Shown here: positions 35,173-43,578 of the stretch, one piece after another | Layout: every line of letters starts with the position of its first letter | Position numbering within the stretch: the stretch's first letter is position 1 | Assembly (NCBI RefSeq): GCF_001889545.1 | Contig: NZ_CP018194.1 | Location: forward strand, 776,001-840,000 | Length of the DNA stretch: 64,000 bases | Source of the DNA: Granulibacter bethesdensis | Lineage (GTDB): Bacteria > Pseudomonadota > Alphaproteobacteria > Acetobacterales > Acetobacteraceae | Direction: 5' to 3' | Program-made: the position numbers and the translations under genes | Notes under the pieces: generated by a model | What the model was told of the DNA's origin: nothing | Seen by the model: the letters and a program-made list of their open reading frames with translations, nothing else | The model's database searches: none

Positions 35173-36024
35173 TTATTTCCGCTCCGGTCCCGCTTCCTGC
35201 AAAGCGAGGTTTTGTGCCGCGAGATCGCCGGTAGCGGAATCGGGGGCCAGTGAGATGATCCGCTCCCAATCCTGTCTGGCGCCGTCTTCATTTCCCTGTC
35301 GTTGCCGCAGAATACCGCGTTCCAGCAGGGCATCGACATTATCCGGGTCCTGATCCAGCGCTCTGGCGATGTCGTCCGCCGCCTGATCCGGCTTATCCAG
35401 CCGCCGAAGGGAAGCGGCACGGTAGACCAACGCATCGGTTCGGCGTGGATCGATATCCAGCGCGTGATTGAGATCGGCGATGGCTTCCTTGAAACGATCC
35501 AGTGTCGCGAAGGCAACAGCCCGATCGATCAGCAGGTCGGGATCATCAGGGGCCAGAGCCAGCGCATGGCTGGCGGCTTCCAAAGCTTTCTGCGTATTCC
35601 CTGACATAATCCATGCCTGATCGGCCTGACCGAAAATACTGGCCCGCGCAATGGCGGATGCCTTGCTGGTGGTGCCCAGCGTTTCCAGCATGCGGGCGCC
35701 CGTTTCAGCATTGCCCAATGCGATTTCCGCCAGGGCAGCACAATGGGCCGCCCCATCTCCCCCTGTTTTCCAGTTTTCCGCCATCTGATAAGCGCCGGAG
35801 GGATCGGTTGTGAGCATGGACAGGCAACGGTCGTAATCCGCGCCCTGTGCAATCCGGGGAGGCACTGGCGGGACGGGGAGATCCTCGGTTGAGTCGGTGG
35901 CGTTTTCATTATTGATCGGCGCAGGGAAGGGCGACTGATCCTGGCTGATCCACCAGATACTGCCACCCGCGCCCGCAAGCAGCAGGATCATCAGCAGAAC
36001 ATGCGGGGGCGCTGGTGGTTTCAT
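35173..36024 (-). CDS. Membrane-anchored tetratricopeptide-repeat protein
   Basis: 283 residues. One N-terminal hydrophobic segment (about 8-26) is followed by a Pro-rich acidic spacer (to about 58), placing the rest in the periplasm. TPR units occupy about 130-265 (for example ALEAASHALALAPDDPDLLI and AIADLNHALDIDPRRTDALV). It is a scaffold-type protein with no catalytic motif; the partner is unknown. Confidence 0.78.
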   Translation of the reverse strand: MKPPAPPHVLLMILLLAGAGGSIWWISQDQSPFPAPINNENATDSTEDLPVPPVPPRIAQGADYDRCLSMLTTDPSGAYQMAENWKTGGDGAAHCAALAEIALGNAETGARMLETLGTTSKASAIARASIFGQADQAWIMSGNTQKALEAASHALALAPDDPDLLIDRAVAFATLDRFKEAIADLNHALDIDPRRTDALVYRAASLRRLDKPDQAADDIARALDQDPDNVDALLERGILRQRQGNEDGARQDWERIISLAPDSATGDLAAQNLALQEAGPERK

Positions 36025-36123
36025 GACGGGTAACAGTCTAGCCTGCTAATGTGGCTTGCGGAAATGGCGGGTTTGCGTTTCGCATGGCGGCCCGTGTCTG
36101 CACCCCTGACAAGAGCGTGAGCG

Positions 36124-37005
36124 ATGGATCAAGGCAAACTCCTGATTTTCGGCCTCGGTTACACGGGAACGGCGACGGCGCGTATGGCGCTTTCCGATGG
36201 CTGGTCCGTGATCGGGACGAAACGGCAGGCAGATTCCTCGGCTTTGCCAGGCGGAGAGGTTTTGGCTTTTGATGATCCTGCTATCGCCGAGAGGTTGTTT
36301 TCCGCGACCCATCTGCTGGTGACGGCCGCACCGGATGAAGGAGGGGATCCGGTGTTGGTTCGATGGGGGGAGGCTATTCGCGGTGCTCCCCGGCTGCGAT
36401 GGATTGGATATTATTCCAGCACCGGCGTCTATGGCGACTGGGACGGAGCATGGGTGGACGAAGCAACCCAGCCTCGACCGACGCACGCCCGCAGCCAGCG
36501 GCGACTGGAGGCGGAGCAGGCATGGGAGGCTCTGGCCGATCATCGTGCCGTTGATATCATCCGGCTGGCTGGCATTTACGGGCCGGGCCGTTCTGCACTG
36601 GATGATGTTCGGGCCCGTCGGGCGCGGCGCGTCATCAAACCAGGCCATGCTTTCGGGCGCATCCATCGGGACGATATTGCCCGTGCCACGCTGGTGGCAG
36701 CCTCCCGTGCAGGGGGAGGCGTGCGGATATTGAATTTTGTGGATGATTGCCCGGCTGAAAGCGCCGCTGTGGTGGAGGAGGCAGCGCGGCTGCTGCATGC
36801 ACCCCTGCCACCGTCTGTGCTGTTCAAGGAGGCAGTCACCACCATGTCGCCGATGGCCCGCAGCTTCTGGGATGATAACCGGCGTGTCTCCTGTGCTGCT
36901 ACCAAGGCGGAACTGGGAATCGACTGGCTTTATCCGTCTTTCAGGGAGGGACTAAATGCCATCTTGGCGGAGGAGGGAGGGGCGGCTACAGAGGGGAGCA
37001 TCTGA
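36124..37005 (+). CDS. NAD(P)-dependent epimerase/SDR-family protein
   Basis: 293 residues with an N-terminal Rossmann motif LLIFGLGYTGTATARMAL and the extended-SDR features YYSSTGVYGDWDG (Tyr without a clear catalytic YxxxK) and RLAGIYGPGRSALDDV. It resembles the YeeZ-like group of uncharacterised sugar-nucleotide epimerase relatives. The substrate is unknown. A possible upstream GAGCGTGAGCG sequence is only a weak ribosome site. It is followed 120 bp later by the nuoM-like gene. Confidence 0.8.
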   Translation: MDQGKLLIFGLGYTGTATARMALSDGWSVIGTKRQADSSALPGGEVLAFDDPAIAERLFSATHLLVTAAPDEGGDPVLVRWGEAIRGAPRLRWIGYYSSTGVYGDWDGAWVDEATQPRPTHARSQRRLEAEQAWEALADHRAVDIIRLAGIYGPGRSALDDVRARRARRVIKPGHAFGRIHRDDIARATLVAASRAGGGVRILNFVDDCPAESAAVVEEAARLLHAPLPPSVLFKEAVTTMSPMARSFWDDNRRVSCAATKAELGIDWLYPSFREGLNAILAEEGGAATEGSI

Positions 37006-37126
37006 CATTGGTCGATGCCTTGGCTAAAAATATTGATGGCAGGTCTTGCCATGGATGCTGCGGTGCAGCAAAAACTGCCCAAGCCAGCATCCCGATGCGC
37101 CGTCCCGTTCGCTCTGCCCGTGAATT

Positions 37127-38659
37127 TTGGTGATCGCCTTGCATCTTCCTATTCTGTCTATCCTTGTGGGTCTGCCAGTTTTTGGCTCCTTTCTTCTGCT
37201 GTTCTTGCGGGGGACGGGAATTTCGCAGGCGGCGACAGCCCGGGGTATCGCGCTGGGCGTCAGCCTGATTACCTTCCTGCTGTCCCTGGTGTTGTGGATC
37301 GAGTTTGATCCTTCGGTAACGGGACTCCAGTTCGAGGAGCGGGCAAACTGGATGCCGGGCTTCGGCGTTTCCTATCATCTCGGGGTGGACGGTTTCAGCC
37401 TTCTGCTGCTTCTGCTGACAACCTTGCTGACGCCGATTTCCATTCTGGCGGCATGGCGGGTCATTCACGAGCGTGTTTCGCATTACATGCTGGCCGTGTT
37501 GATGTTGCAGGCGGCAATGATCGGCGTGTTCGTTGCTCAGGATTTTGTGGTTTTCTACATCTCCTATGAGGCGACGCTGGTTCCTGGTTCCCTGTTGATT
37601 GGCCTGTGGGGCGGTCCACGTCGCGCTTTCGCGGCGATGAAGTTCTTCCTGCTGACTTTCGGCAGCTCCCTGCTGATGCTGCTGGTGCTGCTGTATGCGT
37701 GGTATGTCACCGGCTCCACCGATATGGATGTGCTGCTGCATACGCGCTTCCCCATGACGGCACAGAGCCTGATTTTCCTGGCTTTCGTGCTGGCTTTCGG
37801 CACCAAGCTTCCGATCTGGCCGCTGCATTCCTGGCTGCCGGATGCTTATGGCGAAGCGCCCGCACCTGCGACTGCGCTGCTCTCCGGTGTCATGGCCAAG
37901 GCGGGGGCGTATGGTCTGCTGCGCTTTGCCATTGGTATGGCACCGGATGCAGCCCGCCACTATGCGCCGGTGATGATGATCCTCGGTGTCGTCGGGGTGA
38001 TCTACGCAGCCATCATTGCCTGTGCGCAGACCGATATGAAGAAAATGGTCGCCTATTCCTCCTTCTCCCATATGGGGCTGGTGGTGGTTGGCCTGTTCAG
38101 CCTGACCACCGAGGGTATTGATGGCGCGCTGTTTCAGATGGTTTCGCACGGAATTATCATCGCGGGCCTGTTCTTCTGTGTCAGCATGGTCAGCTTCCGC
38201 GCAGGATCCCGTGATTTCGTGAAAGTCACGGGTGTCGTTAATTACGCTCCGCGGCTGGCGGCTCTGGCGATGGCCTTTTCCATGGCGAGCATCGGCCTGC
38301 CGGGAACGGGGGGCTTCGTCGGCGAGGTGCTGGTTATTTTCGGTGCCCTGCATGTCAATTTCTGGCTGGCCCTGCTGGCTGGCACCAGCATGGTGTTGGG
38401 CGCGATCTACATGCTGAGCTTTTACTGGCGGGTCATGTTCGGCAAGCTGAGCGGGGTTGTCGCCGTTCTGCATGATATGACGCGCCTGGAGATGGCGGTG
38501 CTGGTGCCGCTTGCCGTGTTGACGCTGTGGATGGGGTTCTACCCGACCAGCTTCACCAGAGTGTTCAATGCCAGCGCCCATGCACAGGTTGTTGCCGTGA
38601 ACGCGCATGACCATGCGCTGGCTTCTGCCGCCCTACCGGTTGTGATCAGCCGCAATTAA
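37127..38659 (+). CDS. NADH-quinone oxidoreductase subunit M-like protein (isolated)
   Basis: About 510 residues with some 13-14 membrane segments, full NuoM length. Diagnostic proton-channel features are present: the conserved Glu in YISYEATLVPG (about 145), WPLHSWLPDAYGEAPAP (about 225-240), a Lys in VMAKAGAYGLLRF and the QTDMKKMVAYSSFSHMG block. NuoM is one of the three antiporter-like subunits of complex I. No other nuo gene is visible on either side, which is unusual. The start is a TTG (37127) or GTG (37130) with no strong ribosome site. An Mrp-type antiporter subunit is a less likely alternative. Confidence 0.85.
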   Translation: MVIALHLPILSILVGLPVFGSFLLLFLRGTGISQAATARGIALGVSLITFLLSLVLWIEFDPSVTGLQFEERANWMPGFGVSYHLGVDGFSLLLLLLTTLLTPISILAAWRVIHERVSHYMLAVLMLQAAMIGVFVAQDFVVFYISYEATLVPGSLLIGLWGGPRRAFAAMKFFLLTFGSSLLMLLVLLYAWYVTGSTDMDVLLHTRFPMTAQSLIFLAFVLAFGTKLPIWPLHSWLPDAYGEAPAPATALLSGVMAKAGAYGLLRFAIGMAPDAARHYAPVMMILGVVGVIYAAIIACAQTDMKKMVAYSSFSHMGLVVVGLFSLTTEGIDGALFQMVSHGIIIAGLFFCVSMVSFRAGSRDFVKVTGVVNYAPRLAALAMAFSMASIGLPGTGGFVGEVLVIFGALHVNFWLALLAGTSMVLGAIYMLSFYWRVMFGKLSGVVAVLHDMTRLEMAVLVPLAVLTLWMGFYPTSFTRVFNASAHAQVVAVNAHDHALASAALPVVISRN

Positions 38660-38661
38660 GG

Positions 38662-39510
38662 TCAGGATACAGTTTCAGCCCGCCGGATGCGTTCCATGAT
38701 ATCCTGTGGGGAGGCTCCGCTTTCCCGCAGGGATCGCACGGTCAGAGCAGCATCGCGTTTCGCCAGCCTCTGTCCATCAGCCCCCCTCAGCAGGCCATGA
38801 TGCGCATAAGCGGGTTCCGGCCAGCCGAACAGGGTCTGTAGCAGTCGGTGCAGATCGGTGGCCGCCAGCAAATCCTCCCCCCGCGTGACCAGTGTAATGC
38901 CCTGCACGGCATCGTCATGCACGGCACAGAGGTGATAGCTGGCAGGCACGTCCTTCCGTGCCAGTACTACATCACCGAAGCGTTCCGGGTAGCATGGAAA
39001 GCGGATGCCATGTTCGATCCGCTCCAGCGGATGAGACAGGCGGTGTAATGCGGCCTGCATGTCGAGCCGCCATGCACAGGCTTCTCCAGTAGTCAGGCGC
39101 GCCTCTCGTTCAGCCGGTGACAGAGAACGGCAGGTGCCCGGATAAAGCGGCACACCATCCGGGCTGTGTGGCGCACGACCGGCTTCGGCGATTTCGCGGG
39201 TAATGGCGGCACGGGTGCAGAAACACGGATAGAGCAGCCCCTCTGACCGGAGATGCTCCAGTGCCTGACTGTAGTCCGCCATATGGCGGGACTGGATACG
39301 TACAGGCTGCTGCCATTCAAAGCCCAGCCAGTCGAGATCCTCCAGCAGGGCTGCACTCCATTCCGGGCGGCAACGTGTTGTGTCGATATCCTCAATCCGC
39401 AGCAGGAAATGGCCATGGCTGGCCTGCTTTCTGGCCTGCCACGCGGCATAGACATGGCCCAGATGCAGATAGCCGGTGGGGCTGGGGGCAAAACGGGTGA
39501 TGACAGTCAT
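38662..39510 (-). CDS. gluQ: Glutamyl-Q tRNA(Asp) synthetase
   Basis: 282 residues. It shows the class I synthetase motifs TRFAPSPTGYLHLGH (HIGH) and GQRLAKRD (KMSKS counterpart), and lacks an anticodon-binding domain, as expected. It attaches glutamate to the queuosine base of tRNA-Asp. The short length and the zinc-site remnant (LYPCFCTRAAI with a downstream YPGTC) distinguish it from GltX. It is convergent with the nuoM-like gene, 2 bp apart. Confidence 0.93.
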   Translation of the reverse strand: MTVITRFAPSPTGYLHLGHVYAAWQARKQASHGHFLLRIEDIDTTRCRPEWSAALLEDLDWLGFEWQQPVRIQSRHMADYSQALEHLRSEGLLYPCFCTRAAITREIAEAGRAPHSPDGVPLYPGTCRSLSPAEREARLTTGEACAWRLDMQAALHRLSHPLERIEHGIRFPCYPERFGDVVLARKDVPASYHLCAVHDDAVQGITLVTRGEDLLAATDLHRLLQTLFGWPEPAYAHHGLLRGADGQRLAKRDAALTVRSLRESGASPQDIMERIRRAETVS

Positions 39511-39548
39511 GGAAAGCGTTTATCATGGCCTCTGGCGGAGACGAATGC

Positions 39549-40280
39549 ATGATGCCTCATCCACAAGGATGGATAGCCTGGCCTTCTGATGAGGGGGGTG
39601 GTCCTGAAACCGCAATCACAGGATGGATGAAGCCGCCCGTGAATAGTCGGGCGCAATGTCTGATCGTGCTGTGCCACGGCCATGGCAATGATGCGGGTGG
39701 TATGATGTGGCTGGCGGAGCGTTGGGCGTCGCATTTGCCCGATGCCGCTTTTTTATCTCTGAACGGGTGGGAGCCATGTGTGCTGCATCCCGGCACGCGC
39801 CAATGGTGGTCTTTGCGTGATCGCACACCGGAAACCGACCGTGCCGGCGCGGCGCGTCTCGGCCCTGTTCTGGCGGAGACGATCAGGATTGCCACCGTGC
39901 GGCTTGGCTTGACCGCAAGGGAAGTGGCGCTGGTCGGCTTTAGCCAGGGCGCCATGAGCGTAATGGCGGCCGGGCTGTTCGCGGAAAGCCGGATCGCGGG
40001 AGAAGTGGCAAGTGCCATCGTCAGTATCGCCGGAGCCTTGCACCTGGCTGAGGAGGCTTTGATCCCGTCAGCGGATAATATGCCAGCGGTTCTGCTGCTC
40101 CATGGTGATCAGGATGATGTGGTGCCCCTTACGCGCAGTATGGTGGCCGATTCCAGGCTGAAAGCCATGCATGTGCCGGTCACACTGACTATCCTGCCGG
40201 GGATTGGGCATGAGGTCACCGCTGCAGAAGCTGATTGCACACTTGCGTTTATCATCAGGGTTTTACAGGCGGATGCTTAG
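39549..40280 (+). CDS. Alpha/beta-hydrolase, carboxylesterase/phospholipase family
   Basis: About 243 residues of the Abhydrolase_2 (phospholipase/carboxylesterase) type. The nucleophile elbow is GFSQGAMS, the acid is in LLHGDQDDVVP and the catalytic His is in GIGHEVTAAE. Early residues LCHGHGNDAGG form the oxyanion region. Its likely role is cytoplasmic hydrolysis of short-chain or lysophospholipid esters. The start at 39549 follows GGAG; an upstream ATG at 39525 is possible. Confidence 0.87.
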   Translation: MMPHPQGWIAWPSDEGGGPETAITGWMKPPVNSRAQCLIVLCHGHGNDAGGMMWLAERWASHLPDAAFLSLNGWEPCVLHPGTRQWWSLRDRTPETDRAGAARLGPVLAETIRIATVRLGLTAREVALVGFSQGAMSVMAAGLFAESRIAGEVASAIVSIAGALHLAEEALIPSADNMPAVLLLHGDQDDVVPLTRSMVADSRLKAMHVPVTLTILPGIGHEVTAAEADCTLAFIIRVLQADA

Positions 40281-40454
40281 ACGCTTTCTGGCATGGTGGT
40301 TCATGACGAAGTCATGACGTGTGCCTGTATCCGGGTTGCTACAACACGGCTTGTCTGCGATAAAAGTCGAAGTTCTCCGCGGCGCACATGATCTGGCAGT
40401 TCGTGGCTAGGATTTCTTCACCAGAGTGTGCGACCGCCTGAATAGGAAGCGGCA

Positions 40455-41048
40455 ATGCCTGATGGTGAGCAGTTGCACAGCCTTGTTAGAACGGGTGGAC
40501 CGGCACAGTTTCCGGCTCTGGTTCTCAATGCGGATTTCCGCCCGCTCTCATATTTTCCGCTCTCGCTATGGTCCTGGCAGGATGCGGTAAAAGCGGTCTT
40601 TCTGGATCGCGTCTCAGTGCTCAGTGAATACGATCACGAAGTTCGTTCCCCCAGCCGTACGCTGAGACTGCCCAGTGTGATTGCGCTGAAGGATTATGTC
40701 CCCACAGCCCGGCGCCCCGCTTTCACCCGGTTTAACGTATTCCTGCGCGATGCCTTTTCCTGCCAGTATTGCGGGCAGCGTATGCCGACGCCTGAACTGA
40801 CCTTTGATCACGTCATTCCACGCTGCCGCGGTGGGCGGACGACCTGGGAAAACGTTATTACTGCCTGCGGAAGCTGTAATCTGCGCAAGGGCTCGCGGTT
40901 GCCGCGTGAATGCAATATGCTGCCCCTGACGACGCCGCGTCAGCCTTCAACGTGGGAATTGCAGGATAATGGGCGGGCTTTCCCCCCGAACTATCTGCAT
41001 GAAAGCTGGCGCGATTATCTGTATTGGGACAGCGAACTGGAGAGCTGA
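40455..41048 (+). CDS. HNH endonuclease family protein
   Basis: 197 residues. After an N-terminal domain (LVLNADFRPLSYFPLSLWSW) comes the HNH/beta-beta-alpha-metal core: two zinc CxxC pairs (CQYCG and CGSCN) flanking FDHVIPRCRGG and TTWENVITAC. The form is widespread and chromosomal (often found in alphaproteobacterial and actinobacterial genomes) and is not part of a recognised restriction system here. Its DNA role is unknown. A good ribosome site (AGGAAG) precedes it. A 26-bp palindrome separates it from the next gene. Confidence 0.88.
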   Translation: MPDGEQLHSLVRTGGPAQFPALVLNADFRPLSYFPLSLWSWQDAVKAVFLDRVSVLSEYDHEVRSPSRTLRLPSVIALKDYVPTARRPAFTRFNVFLRDAFSCQYCGQRMPTPELTFDHVIPRCRGGRTTWENVITACGSCNLRKGSRLPRECNMLPLTTPRQPSTWELQDNGRAFPPNYLHESWRDYLYWDSELES

Positions 41049-41065
41049 GCCCGCACGGCCCGCCG

Positions 41066-41091
41066 CTCTGCTGGCCGTACGGCCAGCAGAG
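41066..41091 (+). repeat. 26-bp perfect palindrome before the CtaG-cytochrome gene
   Basis: Left half CTCTGCTGGCCGT (41066-41078) and its exact complement (41079-41091). In RNA it forms an 11-bp stem with a GUAC loop. It ends 7 nt before the next ATG (41099), so its right arm reaches the likely ribosome-binding region (GAGAAAG). No T run follows, so it is not a simple terminator. Confidence 0.8.
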
Positions 41092-41098
41092 AAAGAAA

Positions 41099-42037
41099 AT
41101 GGCAGGCAGGCTGAGACAATACGGTATTCCTCTGGCGCTCATGATCATGGTCGCGGGGATGACGGGGCTGGTATCCTATTCGGTGACTTTGTACCGGCTG
41201 TTCTGCCAGGTGACCGGGGCAGGCGGCACAACCCAGCGCGTCACGGAGGATGAGGCGGCCAAAGCAGTCTCATCCCGCATGGTCACGGTGTTTTTCAACG
41301 CCGATGTTTCCCCGAAGCTCCCCTGGCGTTTTCGTCCTCTGCAACGCAGCGTCAAAGTACATCTGGGACAGCAGGTGCCGATTTTCTATGAAGCGGAGAA
41401 CACCAGCGATCAGGATATCGTGGGCCATGCCACCTTCAATGTGACTCCGGATAAAGCGGGCATCTACTTCAAGAAGATCGAGTGCTTCTGCTTTACGGAG
41501 GAGAGGCTGGCTGCGCATCGCTCGGTGCAGATGCCGGTGCTGTTCTATGTTGATCCGGCCATGGCCAACGATCCGGCCATGCAGGATGTGGATCAGATCA
41601 CGCTGTCCTACACGTTTTTCCGTTCCGAGACCGGGCAGACTCCGGCGGATCTGGCGCGTTTCCATGACGGACCGCCAGATGCGGCGCTGGGAAAGAAAAT
41701 ATTCGCCGCTCAATGTTCAGGCTGTCATGAGATGGGGACCGATAAGGAAGGCCCCCGTCTGGCAGGCATTATCGGCCGTAAGGCCGGTTCTGTGCCGGGT
41801 TATCCATACAGCAAAGCTTTGGCGGCTGCGGATTTCATCTGGGATGAGGGGCATCTGGACCGCTGGCTGGCCGGACCTGCTGCCATGCTGCCCGGTGCGG
41901 CGATGCCCATGAGCATCGATAATCCTGTCGCCCGGCGGGATATCATCGCCTACCTGAAACAGGTCATGCCAGCAAAAGCGACGGAGGCGACGCCCCAGCC
42001 GCCGACTGCACCGGCAGATCGGAAAGGGCCGGGCTGA
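41099..42037 (+). CDS. CtaG/Cox11 copper chaperone fused to a C-terminal cytochrome c domain
   Basis: 312 residues. An N-terminal membrane anchor (about 9-31) is followed by a Cox11/CtaG domain (about 60-175) with the copper-binding CFCF (C129, C131) and VSPKLPWRFRPLQ and TATFN-like strands. A short linker (FHDGPPDAALG) leads to a c-type cytochrome domain with heme motif CSGCH (206-210) and a Met ligand in LPGAAMPMS, ending in a Pro-rich tail. Cox11 delivers CuB to cytochrome oxidase subunit I; a heme c module at its end is unusual. No cox genes lie nearby. Confidence 0.88.
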   Translation: MAGRLRQYGIPLALMIMVAGMTGLVSYSVTLYRLFCQVTGAGGTTQRVTEDEAAKAVSSRMVTVFFNADVSPKLPWRFRPLQRSVKVHLGQQVPIFYEAENTSDQDIVGHATFNVTPDKAGIYFKKIECFCFTEERLAAHRSVQMPVLFYVDPAMANDPAMQDVDQITLSYTFFRSETGQTPADLARFHDGPPDAALGKKIFAAQCSGCHEMGTDKEGPRLAGIIGRKAGSVPGYPYSKALAAADFIWDEGHLDRWLAGPAAMLPGAAMPMSIDNPVARRDIIAYLKQVMPAKATEATPQPPTAPADRKGPG

Positions 42038-42046
42038 AAGGAAATA

Positions 42047-43543
42047 TTAAAACGACAGATTGGTGCGAAAACCGAGCACCAAAGCCGTTCCGTACTGCCG
42101 CACACCGCCGGGATGCACCACGACCTGAAGGTCAGGCTCGATTGCCAGACCTTCGCAGGCATGGATCGTATATTCGGCCTCTATGATAACTTCATCACCC
42201 TGTGGCCCGGGAACGCCCCCCGTCAGGGGCTGCCCTGCGGCTTGCTCGGCTTTTTGGAGAGCCTTCAGGCCCCGGCTCTGCTGAGCGTAATAGACGGCGA
42301 AACCATAGCTGTCCCTGCGACGTGCGGGCCAGAAAGCACGGTCCACCATGCCGACAAAACCGAGGCTGCGATAGGGTGAAAATCTGTCATCCGACAGGGT
42401 GAAACCGGCAAAGACGATCAGCCCTTCCCGTGCATAGGGGCCGCGCCGCAGCAGCATCTGGTCAGCCATGATCCAGAATCCCGAGCGGCCTCTGATCGTT
42501 TTTTGTGTGGCCGGATTGTTGTTGGAAGGGACGGGAAGGCCATATCCCTCGTCAGAGGGGAGATCGCGGTACAGGGTGTTGGTGCGTGCACTGTCATAGT
42601 AGGCCCCTATTTTATAATGCCCAGGCCGCTCGTTATTCCCGCCACCCGGTTCCCAACCGATTTCCACCGGGATCATCATGCCGTTGGCTGTGGCCGTGCT
42701 GAACTGAAGTCCCGTACGACCGCCGCGTGCGGAATTGGATTCGAAAACACCGGTTTCCACATAGGTTTCCGGTGTAGGGCGACCGCGGATGCGTCCGCCC
42801 CAGTTGGCGGCGGCGCCATTGGTAAAGGCGGGTCTGTCGCCGGCTGATAAAGGTGTGGGCACACCACAGAAAGCATTGCTGACAAATTCGCAATAGATAG
42901 GCGACGATGCGAAATCGGTCGCGACCTGCAATCGCCCCACGGCAATCGACACTCTTTTTTTCAGCAGGAGCTGCTCAGCATAGAGCATCGACAAATGGGC
43001 AGCGACATTGCCGCCGCCGCCCGCGATTTCCTGCACGGGATAGAGAGAATCCCCCATCACGGTACTGCTCAGACTGCGCCCGGCGCGGTTGATAACGATC
43101 GCGCGTGTGGTCAACCCTTTCCAGCCCGCCAATTTATTCCAGTCAATCTTGAGTTCGATGCCGCGATTATCGGCATAGGCAATGCCACGCCCCCGACCGC
43201 CGGTGACATTGCCCATCGTCTCGCTGAGATAGCCGGCAATGAGTTCGATCCCGTGATGTTCCAGAGAGGGCCTGATACCGCCCCAGTGACCGAAAAAATG
43301 CTCTCTGGGCGCGATGGGCGGGATTGTCGGATCAGGCGGTTGCGTCAGGGACCGGGACGGCATGGAGCCAAGTCCCGGCGTTTCAGATTGTGCATAGGCC
43401 TGCGTTATCAGCGAAAATCCCATCGCCGCACCGACCAGAATCCCGGTCAGTATCCTCACAATCAGGCAAAGGTGTGAAAGGAACATCCCGGACCAGAAAG
43501 CCAAAAAACGCATGCAAAAATATTTCGATACAGCATTAAACAA
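42047..43543 (-). CDS. OprB-type carbohydrate-selective porin
   Basis: About 498 residues ending in Phe, the outer-membrane C-terminal signature. A long hydrophobic N-terminus with a likely signal cleavage at TQAYAQS (about residue 52) precedes a beta-barrel of the OprB family: HFFGHWGGIRPSLEHHGIEL, TTRAIVINRAGRSLS, and the terminal VVHPGGVRQYGTALVLGFRT. OprB porins carry glucose and other sugars and are numerous in acetic acid bacteria. The start is uncertain: ATGs at 43543, 43513 and 43486 are all in frame without a clear ribosome site. Confidence 0.87.
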   Translation of the reverse strand: MFNAVSKYFCMRFLAFWSGMFLSHLCLIVRILTGILVGAAMGFSLITQAYAQSETPGLGSMPSRSLTQPPDPTIPPIAPREHFFGHWGGIRPSLEHHGIELIAGYLSETMGNVTGGRGRGIAYADNRGIELKIDWNKLAGWKGLTTRAIVINRAGRSLSSTVMGDSLYPVQEIAGGGGNVAAHLSMLYAEQLLLKKRVSIAVGRLQVATDFASSPIYCEFVSNAFCGVPTPLSAGDRPAFTNGAAANWGGRIRGRPTPETYVETGVFESNSARGGRTGLQFSTATANGMMIPVEIGWEPGGGNNERPGHYKIGAYYDSARTNTLYRDLPSDEGYGLPVPSNNNPATQKTIRGRSGFWIMADQMLLRRGPYAREGLIVFAGFTLSDDRFSPYRSLGFVGMVDRAFWPARRRDSYGFAVYYAQQSRGLKALQKAEQAAGQPLTGGVPGPQGDEVIIEAEYTIHACEGLAIEPDLQVVVHPGGVRQYGTALVLGFRTNLSF

Positions 43544-43578
43544 ACTGCAATGACGGTATGATCTGAACAGGATGGAGT

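Noticed and set aside
36986-38614. 542-codon minus-strand frame opposite the nuoM-like gene
   Set aside because: The translated product is a His/Gln-rich low-complexity string, the typical mirror of a hydrophobic membrane-protein gene.
40302-40316. CATGAC-gaa-GTCATG hairpin after the esterase gene
   Set aside because: The arms are only 6 bp with mixed composition, and there is no T run; it is likely chance.
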